From Candidatus Woesearchaeota archaeon (lineage in GTDB: Archaea > Nanobdellota > Nanobdellia > Woesearchaeales > UBA11576): DNA of 64,000 nucleotides. The stretch spans positions 404,986 to 468,985 of the forward strand of contig JABGYH010000007.1 in NCBI GenBank assembly GCA_018675335.1, in the 5' to 3' direction. The notes beneath the pieces were generated by a model, which was not told the DNA's origin, ran no database searches, and saw only the letters and a program-made list of their open reading frames with translations. This document shows positions 55,479-63,407 of this stretch, piece after piece. Numbering within the stretch: position 1 is the first letter of the stretch; every line of letters starts with the position of its first letter. The position numbers and the translations under genes were made by a program.

Positions 55479-55979
55479 ATTAACAAAAAAGCACAAGTCG
55501 CAGGACAAATATTTGTTTACATACTAGCAATAATCATAGTTTCTATGATACTCGTGTATGGATATAAAGCAATTAAAAGCTTTGGAGAAAGAGGAGAACA
55601 AGTTGAATATATCTCGTTAAAATCAGATTTAGAAAATGCGTTTAAAGGAATTAAAACAGATTATGGCTCAATAAAACGACCTGTAATACAAATTCCAGGA
55701 AAATTTAAAAAAATATGTTTTGTTGAACCAGGAAAACACTCTGGAACTGCACCCATTTGTCAACCGGGAAATTCCGAATATGAACCTTTAGTTTGTAGTG
55801 GCTGGGAAATTGGAAGAAACAATGTGTTTTTATGTCCTGATTGTTCAGAATCATTTAATGTAGAAGAAATTGAGATAGTAAATAATGGTGAACCCTACAT
55901 TTGTTTTGAAACAGTTGCGAATAAAATAAACTTGCAAATAGAAGGAAAAGGAGATCGAGTTAAAATAACCAAATATTAA
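55479..55979 (+). CDS. Pilin-like protein with probable AUU start
   Basis: About 166 residues. The first in-frame ATG (55545) falls inside the transmembrane helix and would delete the signal. Translation in frame back to 55479 reads (I)NKKAQVAGQIFVYILAIIIVSMILVYG, the same leader as its neighbours. The codon there is ATT, six bases after GAGGTGA (55466-55472), and no ATG/GTG/TTG exists between the upstream stop at 55470 and this point. The outside domain has paired Cys (CFVEPG, CQPG, CSGW, CPDC). It is the first member of the pilin-like run. Confidence 0.75.
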   Translation: MNKKAQVAGQIFVYILAIIIVSMILVYGYKAIKSFGERGEQVEYISLKSDLENAFKGIKTDYGSIKRPVIQIPGKFKKICFVEPGKHSGTAPICQPGNSEYEPLVCSGWEIGRNNVFLCPDCSESFNVEEIEIVNNGEPYICFETVANKINLQIEGKGDRVKITKY

Positions 55980-56080
55980 TTTATTTTTTTTTGTTTTAAT
56001 TTGTTTTAATTTGTTTTTATTTTTTTAAATTTTTTATTTAATTTTTGTTTAACATTATATTACTGAGTTTGAATAAAAAT

Positions 56081-57127
56081 ATGGCAAAAATCAAAAAATA
56101 CAAAATAGGAAAAAAGCTTAACAAAAAAGCACAAGTCGAAACCCAATTTAATTGGATATTTATTTTAGTAGCGGGAGGAGTAATCCTTGCATTTTTTACC
56201 TATGTTGTAATAAAACAAAAAGCAAATTCAGAAATAAAATTATCAGGTAAAATTGCACAACAATTAAATACTATTCTTACAGGTGCAAAAGTTAGTAGTG
56301 GCGCTACAGAAATAATACCTATGCCCGATGTTGAAATACGATTTTCTTGTAATGATTACTATATAGGTCAAGCCTCACAACGGTTGGGGAATCGAGTTGT
56401 TTACGCGCCCAGGTTCATAACTGGAAGAAAGCTAATTACTTGGACACTAGATTGGAATCTTCCTTTTAAAATTAATACCATATTATATTTATCTAGTCCT
56501 TATACTCGTTTTGTAGTAATAGGTAATTCTAATAATGATATAGTAAAAGAACTTAATAAAACACTTCCGGATACTATAAACTTAGATTTTTATGAAACTG
56601 ATTCGGATCCTAATTTAATAAACGAACAAGATGATCACACCAGATTCATATACGTAACAGAACTTTCTCCAGGACCAGTTCCGCCATCGTTTATTGGTAG
56701 TTCAGTTTCTGCACTATGGGTCTCGCCAAATCCTATTGAAAAAAATATGGTTTTTTTAGAATCATCTGGAAGTTCTTTTGTTGAAATAATTCAATTAAAA
56801 TATATTAATTATCCAATATTATACGGCGCAGTATTTACTGATGATTCAAGTAGTTTCAAATGCATTACCGAACGCGCATTTTTGAACTATAATATTGTTG
56901 CACAAATTTATTATGAAAAATTTAATTCACTTTCCGAATTTTATCCTGGTAGCACTTGTGAAAAATTCTACAAAGAAAATGCTAATTTAAAATCAATAGT
57001 CACATCAACCAATAAAACAAACTATGAAGATATAGAAAGCGAATATGCAAGTATATTAACACAAGTTGCAACACTTTCCCAAACAAATCAAAAATTAGAA
57101 TATAATTCATGTCCATTAATTTATTGA
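56081..57127 (+). CDS. Pilin-like protein, 348 residues
   Basis: I start at the ATG at 56081. The leader is MAKIKKYKIGKKLNKKAQVETQFNW, then a hydrophobic helix (IFILVAGGVILAFFTYVVI). The outside domain is mixed alpha/beta with few Cys (SCNDYY, KCITE, STCEKF, NSCPLIY). I do not recognise the fold. It begins a tight series (23-66 bp gaps) with the next pilin-like genes, which suggests that they are co-transcribed and form one surface assembly. Confidence 0.8.
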   Translation: MAKIKKYKIGKKLNKKAQVETQFNWIFILVAGGVILAFFTYVVIKQKANSEIKLSGKIAQQLNTILTGAKVSSGATEIIPMPDVEIRFSCNDYYIGQASQRLGNRVVYAPRFITGRKLITWTLDWNLPFKINTILYLSSPYTRFVVIGNSNNDIVKELNKTLPDTINLDFYETDSDPNLINEQDDHTRFIYVTELSPGPVPPSFIGSSVSALWVSPNPIEKNMVFLESSGSSFVEIIQLKYINYPILYGAVFTDDSSSFKCITERAFLNYNIVAQIYYEKFNSLSEFYPGSTCEKFYKENANLKSIVTSTNKTNYEDIESEYASILTQVATLSQTNQKLEYNSCPLIY

Positions 57128-57150
57128 AAAAATCAATACCTCACTAAAAA

Positions 57151-57633
57151 ATGAAAAATAACAAAGCACAAGTACAAATGGGCGAAACTATGGCCATATT
57201 GTTCATATTTTTTATTTTGTTAGCTGTTGGTGCGATGATTTACATGAATATGCAAAGAACAACATTTCAACGAGAAATGGCAGAACGATTTGAATTACAA
57301 GCAGTAGAACTTGCGCAAACAATATCATTTTTACCCGAAATACAATGCACTGAAAAAAATGTTGTTGAACCAGGATGTTTTGATCTCTTCAAAATAATTG
57401 CTTTAGAAAATGTGTCTAAAGATCCAAAAAATAGTGCATTTTATTCACGACAACTCGGAACATCATTAATACTTATCAAACAAATATATCCATTTTCAGC
57501 GCAATGGATTGTATTTAACAACACTCCTGAAAAATTTTCAGATTCATCAGTATTTCAAATACCAATATCAATATTTGATGCATCACAAGATGCTTCCACA
57601 TTTGGAGTTTTAGAAGTAAGATCATTTAGATGA
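57151..57633 (+). CDS. Pilin-like protein, 160 residues
   Basis: The leader MKNNKAQVQMGETMAILFIFFILL has a Gln and a Glu early in the hydrophobic stretch, similar to the Q-X-X-X-E pattern of class III substrates. The outside part starts with an amphipathic helix (QRTTFQREMAERFELQAVELAQ) as in pilin stems, followed by a small domain with two Cys. Typical minor-pilin size. Confidence 0.8.
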   Translation: MKNNKAQVQMGETMAILFIFFILLAVGAMIYMNMQRTTFQREMAERFELQAVELAQTISFLPEIQCTEKNVVEPGCFDLFKIIALENVSKDPKNSAFYSRQLGTSLILIKQIYPFSAQWIVFNNTPEKFSDSSVFQIPISIFDASQDASTFGVLEVRSFR

Positions 57634-57699
57634 TATTGAAGTTGATTATTAACTGAATTATATTTATTATCAAATTAAAAAAAAAATCGTTAAATAAAA

Positions 57700-58233
57700 A
57701 TGTTTAAAATCAAAAAAATAGGAACTGCGAAAAATAAAAAAGCCCAAATGGAAATAATGGGCCTAATGGTAATAATTATATTAGTAATTGTTGGAATGTT
57801 ATTTGCCATAAAATTCGTTTTATTAAAACCACAAGCAGAAACCAAGAAAAATTATATGACAACTCAGATGGTATCAAACTTTGCAGTTGCAATAATGCAC
57901 TCCACAACACAAGATTGTAGAGGAACTGATATGTCAGAACTTATGATTGATTGTGCCAATTGGAAAGAATCCTCTGGAAGTATTGTTTGTGAAAATGGAG
58001 AAAAAAGTTGCGAGTATGTTAAAGATGTTTTTGAAACAGTAATCAATGAGACTCTTGCAGTATGGAAAATGCCCTATTACATAAAGGCAGGAACAAGTAA
58101 ACTTGATCAAGAACAAATATTTATTTTTCAAAGTAGCCCTTTATGCCATGATAAAGTCCCAGGAGAATCAGAACAGTTTTTCCTTCCAACTGATCGAGGA
58201 TTATTATCATTTAAAGTATTCATATGTAGGTGA
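57700..58233 (+). CDS. Pilin-like protein, 177 residues
   Basis: The leader is MFKIKKIGTAKNKKAQMEIMGLMVIIILVIVGM. The outside domain has four to six Cys (DCRGTD, DCANW, VCENGEKSCEYV, LCHDK, FICR). It is 66 bp after the preceding pilin-like gene and 7 bp before the 58-residue one. No known domain recognised. Confidence 0.8.
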   Translation: MFKIKKIGTAKNKKAQMEIMGLMVIIILVIVGMLFAIKFVLLKPQAETKKNYMTTQMVSNFAVAIMHSTTQDCRGTDMSELMIDCANWKESSGSIVCENGEKSCEYVKDVFETVINETLAVWKMPYYIKAGTSKLDQEQIFIFQSSPLCHDKVPGESEQFFLPTDRGLLSFKVFICR

Positions 58234-58240
58234 GAATTAA

Positions 58241-58417
58241 ATGTTTGAATTAATAAAAAATATTATATTTAGTGCTAATGTGTTACGACATAAAAAAGCA
58301 CAAAGTGACACAAGCCCGATAGTTAAAATCGGAATCATACTTGCAATAACCCTAATTGCAATAATTGTAATTGTAATGATTATTATGAAAATAATTAAAG
58401 GAGTACTTGGATCTTAA
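58241..58417 (+). CDS. Very short pilin-like protein (58 residues)
   Basis: The gene runs from an ATG at 58241 to TAA and has AGGTGA just upstream (58228-58233, overlapping the previous stop). The sequence has a basic/aromatic start, HKKAQSDTSPIVKIG, and one hydrophobic helix (IILAITLIAIIVIVMIIMKII), then ends at GVLGS with no outside domain. It resembles a bare pilin helix. Its leader and ribosome binding site are those of its neighbours, which argues that it is real. Confidence 0.7.
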   Translation: MFELIKNIIFSANVLRHKKAQSDTSPIVKIGIILAITLIAIIVIVMIIMKIIKGVLGS

Positions 58418-58432
58418 GTTTGATTAACTGTT

Positions 58433-59398
58433 GTGAAAATAAGCATGAAAAAAAGAAATTCGCGAATAAAATTTTGTAATAGGCCTTGTTTAGTTATACG
58501 AAATAAAAAAGCACAAGGATTTTCAGTACTTGCAGTAATACTTATTTGTTTACTTGGAGGGTTAATGCTTATTGGGATGGCATACAAAATCTATAGTGGA
58601 TCAAAAAGCATGAACAAAGATGAAACTTGCAGACTTTCAATTGTTAGTGCAACACAATTATCTAAACTAAAACAAGGCTCATATGGTTTTGTAGATTTAG
58701 TCAATAATATTGAATGTGAAAAAAAAGAATTTTATGTAGATAAAAAACATGTAATGAGAAGTGGGCGAATAAGTGATAAATTAGTAAAAGATATGGTTGC
58801 TTTAGAAATGGCTAATTGTTGGAATAAAGTGGGAAAAGGAAAACTCGATCCATTTAAAGATAGTTGGACTGTTGATGATACATTTTGTTTAGTTTGTTCA
58901 AAGATTGTTTATACAGATAGTTTTTTGAAGCAAGCAAAAAAAGAAAATTATGAATTAAAAGGTTTTCAATATCACATGGCTAAACGGAAATTGCCGGCAT
59001 ATAAAAAAACGGTTGCTGAATTTTTAGGAGGGAATAGTGTTAATGCAGAACAATTAGCTCAAATTAAAACAACAGAATCTGATCCTAAATTTCAATTAAG
59101 TCTTGATAACGATTATGTAGTAGTTTGGAGAACAGAAAAATATGAAGCAGGATTTTGGGAAAAAGTTGTGACTGCAGTAGTTACTGCCGCGGTAGGTGCA
59201 GTGCTTATATCAACAGGAATACTTTTTTTAGCTGCTGCTGCAGCATTAGGTGCGGGGGGGACTGCATATTTTCAAGGAGATACACAAATTCAACAACAAA
59301 TATTTTTGGTTCCTGAACGCCAAATAGCTGAGGAGTTTAATTTTGGAACACCTCAAGAGCCAATCAAAAAAGATTTTTGTACAAAATTATTAAATTAA
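58433..59398 (+). CDS. Pilin-like protein with CW...FCxVCS motif, paralogue A
   Basis: 321 residues from a GTG at 58433, or 317 from the ATG at 58445. The leader is RNKKAQGFSVLAVILICLLGG. The outside domain contains NCWNKVGKGKLDPF followed by FCLVCSKI, shared with the next gene. A second long hydrophobic Ala/Gly-rich segment (about 245-280) and a C-terminal YFQGDTQIQQQIF tail follow. It could be a two-pass protein with both hydrophobic ends in the membrane. Function unknown. Confidence 0.75.
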   Translation: MKISMKKRNSRIKFCNRPCLVIRNKKAQGFSVLAVILICLLGGLMLIGMAYKIYSGSKSMNKDETCRLSIVSATQLSKLKQGSYGFVDLVNNIECEKKEFYVDKKHVMRSGRISDKLVKDMVALEMANCWNKVGKGKLDPFKDSWTVDDTFCLVCSKIVYTDSFLKQAKKENYELKGFQYHMAKRKLPAYKKTVAEFLGGNSVNAEQLAQIKTTESDPKFQLSLDNDYVVVWRTEKYEAGFWEKVVTAVVTAAVGAVLISTGILFLAAAAALGAGGTAYFQGDTQIQQQIFLVPERQIAEEFNFGTPQEPIKKDFCTKLLN

Positions 59399-59461
59399 TT
59401 AAATTTTATTTTGATTATTAATTTTTTTTATTTTTGTTTAATTTCATTTTTTTATTTAAAT

Positions 59462-60406
59462 ATGGTTAAAAAAAAGAGAAAACAATTTGGACAAGTTAAA
59501 TTTAAAAAAGCTCAAATTAGTTTAAAACTTCTTAAATCACTCGTAATTGCGATTATGGGATTATTATTGCTTCTTGGAATAATTTTTTTAGTTAAAGGGG
59601 GATCTGAAGATATACAATATAATACCCGATGTAAATCCAGTGTTCAATCACATGCTCGAATGATTAGTTTAGATCTTGATGATCAACCAGGAAATGAAAT
59701 TGATTGTCCTACAAAATATTTAACGCTTAAAGGATCAAAAGAAGCCCAACTCAAAAAAGAATTTGCAAACGAAATATTTTATTGTTGGAATAATTTTGGT
59801 GAAGGTAAATTACAATTATTTAGTGCAACGGATGATAAATTTTGTGTTGTTTGTTCAGTAATATCATTTCAAAAAAAAGATTTGCAATTAGAAAGATTTG
59901 ATAAGTTTTTACAAACAAAAAAAATTCCTGTAAAAATAAGAGATCGACGTTACACCTATGCAGAATATGTTTCTGGAGGACATCAAACTAATACAGGTGT
60001 TGTTGATAATACGGGTCAACCAGATAATACCTTTTTAGACACGAGTAAAACATATGCAGTATTATTTACTTATTTTAAAGAAAGTTATTGGTCAAAATTA
60101 AAAGGAGCTTTATGGGGTGCAGGAATTGCGATGGCAGCCATAATTGTGGTGGGAGTAGTGATTGTAGCAACAGGGGGATCTGCTGCACCATTAGTTGCCC
60201 TGGTATTAACAAAAGCAGGTAGTCTTGCAACTGCAGCTATTGTAGTGTCAGGTGGTGCTGCTGGAGCTTCGGCAGTTGATGGGAATACGTTAACATCAGG
60301 TGCTGATTGGGACGCACGATTAATAATTACTGAATGGAATGCACAAGATATTGCGAAATTTAAGTGCAATTCATTAGAAGGAAAAAGTTCAGGAAAATTT
60401 AACTAA
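59462..60406 (+). CDS. Pilin-like protein with CW...FCxVCS motif, paralogue B
   Basis: About 314 residues from the ATG at 59462; the longer frame from 59411 is a T-rich intergenic read-through. The leader is KFKKAQISLKLLKSLVIAIMG. YCWNNFGEGKLQLF and FCVVCSVI match paralogue A, as do a later tyrosine/threonine stretch and a second hydrophobic Ala/Gly/Val-rich region (about 220-275). The two genes are a tandem duplication that has diverged well beyond recognition at DNA level. Confidence 0.75.
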   Translation: MVKKKRKQFGQVKFKKAQISLKLLKSLVIAIMGLLLLLGIIFLVKGGSEDIQYNTRCKSSVQSHARMISLDLDDQPGNEIDCPTKYLTLKGSKEAQLKKEFANEIFYCWNNFGEGKLQLFSATDDKFCVVCSVISFQKKDLQLERFDKFLQTKKIPVKIRDRRYTYAEYVSGGHQTNTGVVDNTGQPDNTFLDTSKTYAVLFTYFKESYWSKLKGALWGAGIAMAAIIVVGVVIVATGGSAAPLVALVLTKAGSLATAAIVVSGGAAGASAVDGNTLTSGADWDARLIITEWNAQDIAKFKCNSLEGKSSGKFN

Positions 60407-60505
60407 TTTAATTGAATACATCAAAAACTTTAAATTGTTTTAAATAATATTTTATTTTTAATTCACACAATTAACATTTAATTAATATTTATAAAGGTGA
60501 TTTAT

Positions 60506-60721
60506 ATGAATTTACTAAAAAGATTAAATAAAAAAGGAGATTTTAATATTACTCTGTTATTAATAATACTTGCAACGTTACTCGTTATTGTAATTGCTGC
60601 AGGAATAATTATTACTAATGGCTCTAAAGGTAAAGATTTAACTGATGATACATTAGTTGGAATTGGCATGGGATTGTTTATTTTTTTACCTAAATATTTA
60701 GTTATGAAATTTTTAAAATGA
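60506..60721 (+). CDS. Small two-helix membrane protein
   Basis: 71 residues from the ATG at 60506, with AAGGTGA five bases upstream. It has the leader NLLKRLNKKGDFNIT, a hydrophobic helix (LLLIILATLLVIVIAAGIII), and a second hydrophobic C-terminal stretch (GIGMGLFIFLPKYLVMKF). The leader has KKG instead of KKAQ, which is also accepted by FlaK-type peptidases. The stop overlaps the next ATG. Confidence 0.65.
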   Translation: MNLLKRLNKKGDFNITLLLIILATLLVIVIAAGIIITNGSKGKDLTDDTLVGIGMGLFIFLPKYLVMKFLK

Positions 60722-61392
60722 TAAATAAAAAAGCAATGTCTCAGTTACTTATGTTATTCGGATTTTTAGTAGCAGGAGCTATGGCGCTATTATTTGTTTT
60801 TTCATTTGTGATGAAAGGAAGCTCTGCTGCATCAGCAGACCTTGATGGTTTTTTTAAAAATAAACCTTGTGCATATTCTAATTGGGATTTATTTGACTTT
60901 AGAAATGCAATAGTTAATTCTAATTCAGAGACTTGCCAGCGAGAATATGATTCAGAATTAGAAATAGGGCCTGAATATTTTGATGAATTTGCCGCTTGTT
61001 GGGAAAAAGGATATATCAAATATGTTGAAGAAACAGATTTAAATTATGTAGCATATACTCAAGCATTAACTGATATTTATTGTTCCACCCGAAGTGCGTA
61101 TGGAAGAAAAATTAAAACATTAAAACTTGAGATTGAAAGACTCGAAGAATTAGACAAAAAAACAACTTATGAATTTGCTCAGTTGAATGAATATGCTAAA
61201 AAATTAGATATGTATACAAAAGCATATTTTGTGCAATCGTTTGGGAAATCAAGAAAAGAAGTTTTAGCAGTAGATGATTGTGTTGGCGCAGGTTGTGGTG
61301 ATTTTTGTACTGTTATGTTGCAAAATAGTGCTACTAAAACTAAAAGAGGAATTGGTGATAATGAAGGATGTTCTTCTATGAAACGTCCGTAA
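60718..61392 (+). CDS. Pilin-like protein, 224 residues, Cys-rich
   Basis: The leader is MINKKAMSQLLMLFGFLVAG. The outside region has ACWEKGYIKYV followed by IYCSTRS, loosely like the CW...C motif of the two paralogues upstream. A charged helix (GRKIKTLKLEIERLEELDKK) is probably a coiled coil. The C-terminal domain has CVGAGCGDFC. The ATGA overlap with the gene upstream indicates coupling. Confidence 0.75.
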   Translation: MINKKAMSQLLMLFGFLVAGAMALLFVFSFVMKGSSAASADLDGFFKNKPCAYSNWDLFDFRNAIVNSNSETCQREYDSELEIGPEYFDEFAACWEKGYIKYVEETDLNYVAYTQALTDIYCSTRSAYGRKIKTLKLEIERLEELDKKTTYEFAQLNEYAKKLDMYTKAYFVQSFGKSRKEVLAVDDCVGAGCGDFCTVMLQNSATKTKRGIGDNEGCSSMKRP

Positions 61393-61533
61393 TTTTAGAT
61401 TTGATAATGTTTAAGTAATTTCAATAAAAAAAATCATTAAAACATACGAAACCTTTAAATAAAAACAATTTATAATTATTACCATATATTAATATCATAT
61501 TTAAAATAAAAAATGAGTAAATGAGGTGAGTTG

Positions 61534-61797
61534 ATGGATATATTAAATAAAAAAAGAGGACAAGGACTTTCTATGACTGTAATTGTTGTTGCGGCCTTAG
61601 CTTTACTAGTATTAGTAATTCTTGCAGTAATATTTATTGGACGAATGGGATCTACTGCAGACTCAGTTGATGAGTGTAAAGGACAGTGTGTTGATTCAGA
61701 AGATATTTGTAGAGAAGATTTTGGAAAATATGCAAAACCAACATCAGATCCGTGTACAGGAGATGACGAAGGACAAGTTTGTTGCATGATTGTTTGA
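61534..61797 (+). CDS. Small CC-terminal pilin-like protein 1
   Basis: 87 residues from the ATG at 61534, four bases after GAGGTGA. It has the leader NKKRGQGLSMTVIVVAALALL, a hydrophobic helix, and a short Cys-rich outside part (DECKGQC, DICRED, DPCTG) ending in VCCMIV. First of four tandem relatives. Confidence 0.75.
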   Translation: MDILNKKRGQGLSMTVIVVAALALLVLVILAVIFIGRMGSTADSVDECKGQCVDSEDICREDFGKYAKPTSDPCTGDDEGQVCCMIV

Positions 61798-61804
61798 GTT
61801 TAAA

Positions 61805-62104
61805 ATGAAATCTTTTTTTTCTTCTTCAAAAAAAGCTCAAGGATTGAGTCTTAACTTAATAATTGTGGCAGTTCTTGGACTTATCGTTCTTGTAATCATA
61901 ATACTTGCAATTACAGGAAAATTTGGTTCGTTTAACAAAGGACTTGCAGATTGTAGTTCTAAAGGTGGAATTTGTAGAGACTATAATGATAAGTCTCCAA
62001 TTGAATCATGTTTAGACACTGAATCCAAATCCTTGAGTTCAACTAATTGTCAAAACGTTGAAGAAGGTAAAACAAAACAAGTTTGTTGCATTGCAATGGA
62101 ATAA
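61805..62104 (+). CDS. Small CC-terminal pilin-like protein 2
   Basis: 99 residues from the ATG at 61805; a TTG at 61790 overlapping the previous stop is an alternative start. Leader KKAQGLSLNLIIVAVLGL is nearly identical to that of the gene at 62483. Outside: CSSKGGICRD, SCLDTE, NCQN, ending VCCIAME. Confidence 0.75.
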   Translation: MKSFFSSSKKAQGLSLNLIIVAVLGLIVLVIIILAITGKFGSFNKGLADCSSKGGICRDYNDKSPIESCLDTESKSLSSTNCQNVEEGKTKQVCCIAME

Positions 62105-62142
62105 TTTTATTTTTAAAATTTTATTATGATTAAGGTGATTAT

Positions 62143-62430
62143 TTGATTACACGAAAAAAAGCAAATATGTCAATAGCATTAGTAATTGCACTCGTTTTAG
62201 CGTTAGTTTTTGTAGTTATTGTATTATTTATTGCAAAAAAAGGACGAGGGGGAGTATCTGATTTAGGTAAATGTTCAACATCAGCTCCTAACGCGCAATG
62301 TTTAGGTCCGAGTCAAACAAGTTGTCCTGTTGGAACAATTAAAAAAGTAACTCCTTGTAATGATTATTCAGGCAATACTGATAAAAAATATGATGGTATT
62401 TGTTGTGCGCCTGAAGTTTCGTTCGGGTAG
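62143..62430 (+). CDS. Small CC-terminal pilin-like protein 3
   Basis: 95 residues with a TTG start four bases after AAGGTGA. Leader ITRKKANMSIALVIALVLALV. Outside: KCSTSAPNAQC, SCPVG, PCND, ending GICCAPEVSFG. Confidence 0.75.
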   Translation: MITRKKANMSIALVIALVLALVFVVIVLFIAKKGRGGVSDLGKCSTSAPNAQCLGPSQTSCPVGTIKKVTPCNDYSGNTDKKYDGICCAPEVSFG

Positions 62431-62482
62431 CCGAGCCATATTTTTTAATAATTAATTTTTAATTTAAAATTTAGGTGATAAA

Positions 62483-62758
62483 ATGCAATCAAAAAAAGCT
62501 CAAGGACTAAGTCTAAATATGATAATTGTCGCAGTAATAGTACTAATTGTTCTCGTCGTATTAGTTATGGTATTTACAGGAAAAATTCAATTTTTCAATA
62601 AAGGTGTAGGTACACAATCAGATGAATTTACTAGTGGAAAAAAATGCGAAATGCTTGGAACATTAAATAAGTGTGTTGATGATCCTTCTGATTGTTCTGG
62701 TGGTGTTGCTCGAAAAGGAGAATGGGATTGTGGCAGTACTTATTGTTGCATGAGTTAA
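62483..62758 (+). CDS. Small CC-terminal pilin-like protein 4
   Basis: 91 residues, ATG four bases after AGGTGA. Leader SKKAQGLSLNMIIVAVIVL. Outside: KCEMLGTLNKC, DCSGG, DCGSTYCCMS at the end. Closest to protein 2 in the leader. Confidence 0.75.
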   Translation: MQSKKAQGLSLNMIIVAVIVLIVLVVLVMVFTGKIQFFNKGVGTQSDEFTSGKKCEMLGTLNKCVDDPSDCSGGVARKGEWDCGSTYCCMS

Positions 62759-62823
62759 TTATTATTTTATTATTATATTTTTATTATTGAAAATTTATTT
62801 AAAATTATGAGTTAACTAAAAAA

Positions 62824-63336
62824 ATGATTAAAACTAAAAAAGCAATGTCTGGAGCGTTACTTGGGTTATTAGCAGCATTAATTCTTATGGGGCTAGCATT
62901 ATTAATTTATTTTAGTATTGGAAATAAAACTGGAAATGTTGCAGGCGAAATAGGAAATATTGCTAATTCGATGACATTAAAACGTTGCGCATGTTTATTT
63001 GATCCTCCAATATGTCCTTCTGGATCGCAAAAAACCTTAAATTATCCTGGTTGCTTACCTGATAAATTAAGTGCAAAATCAAATAAAACTTTTACTGTTA
63101 TGGAAGGAGGCTTTTTTGGTGTTGGTGGTAGCAAAAGTGAACCTTATAATCTTGATTGTAGTAAAATTGAATCTGCATCAGATTATATAAAAACGTCTGC
63201 AGCATATAAAAAACATTATGAACAAGTAAAAAAAGATGATGGTTTGAAATCAAACGGACTTTCATATGGTAGTTTATGTTTGGGTAGTTTTAAAGATCAT
63301 TATGCAGAACGAGATAATTTTGATTATGAAAGTTAA
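62824..63336 (+). CDS. Pilin-like protein, 170 residues
   Basis: Leader MIKTKKAMSGALLGLLAALILMGLALLIYF. Outside: RCACLFDPPICPSG near the membrane and two later Cys (LDCSK, GSLCLG), with GGFFGVGGSKS. Unknown fold. Confidence 0.75.
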   Translation: MIKTKKAMSGALLGLLAALILMGLALLIYFSIGNKTGNVAGEIGNIANSMTLKRCACLFDPPICPSGSQKTLNYPGCLPDKLSAKSNKTFTVMEGGFFGVGGSKSEPYNLDCSKIESASDYIKTSAAYKKHYEQVKKDDGLKSNGLSYGSLCLGSFKDHYAERDNFDYES

Positions 63337-63407
63337 TTGTTTATTTTTTAATACATATTTAATTTAAGTTTTGATGAAAAATCTGTTTCTTAAAACAAAA
63401 CAAAAAA

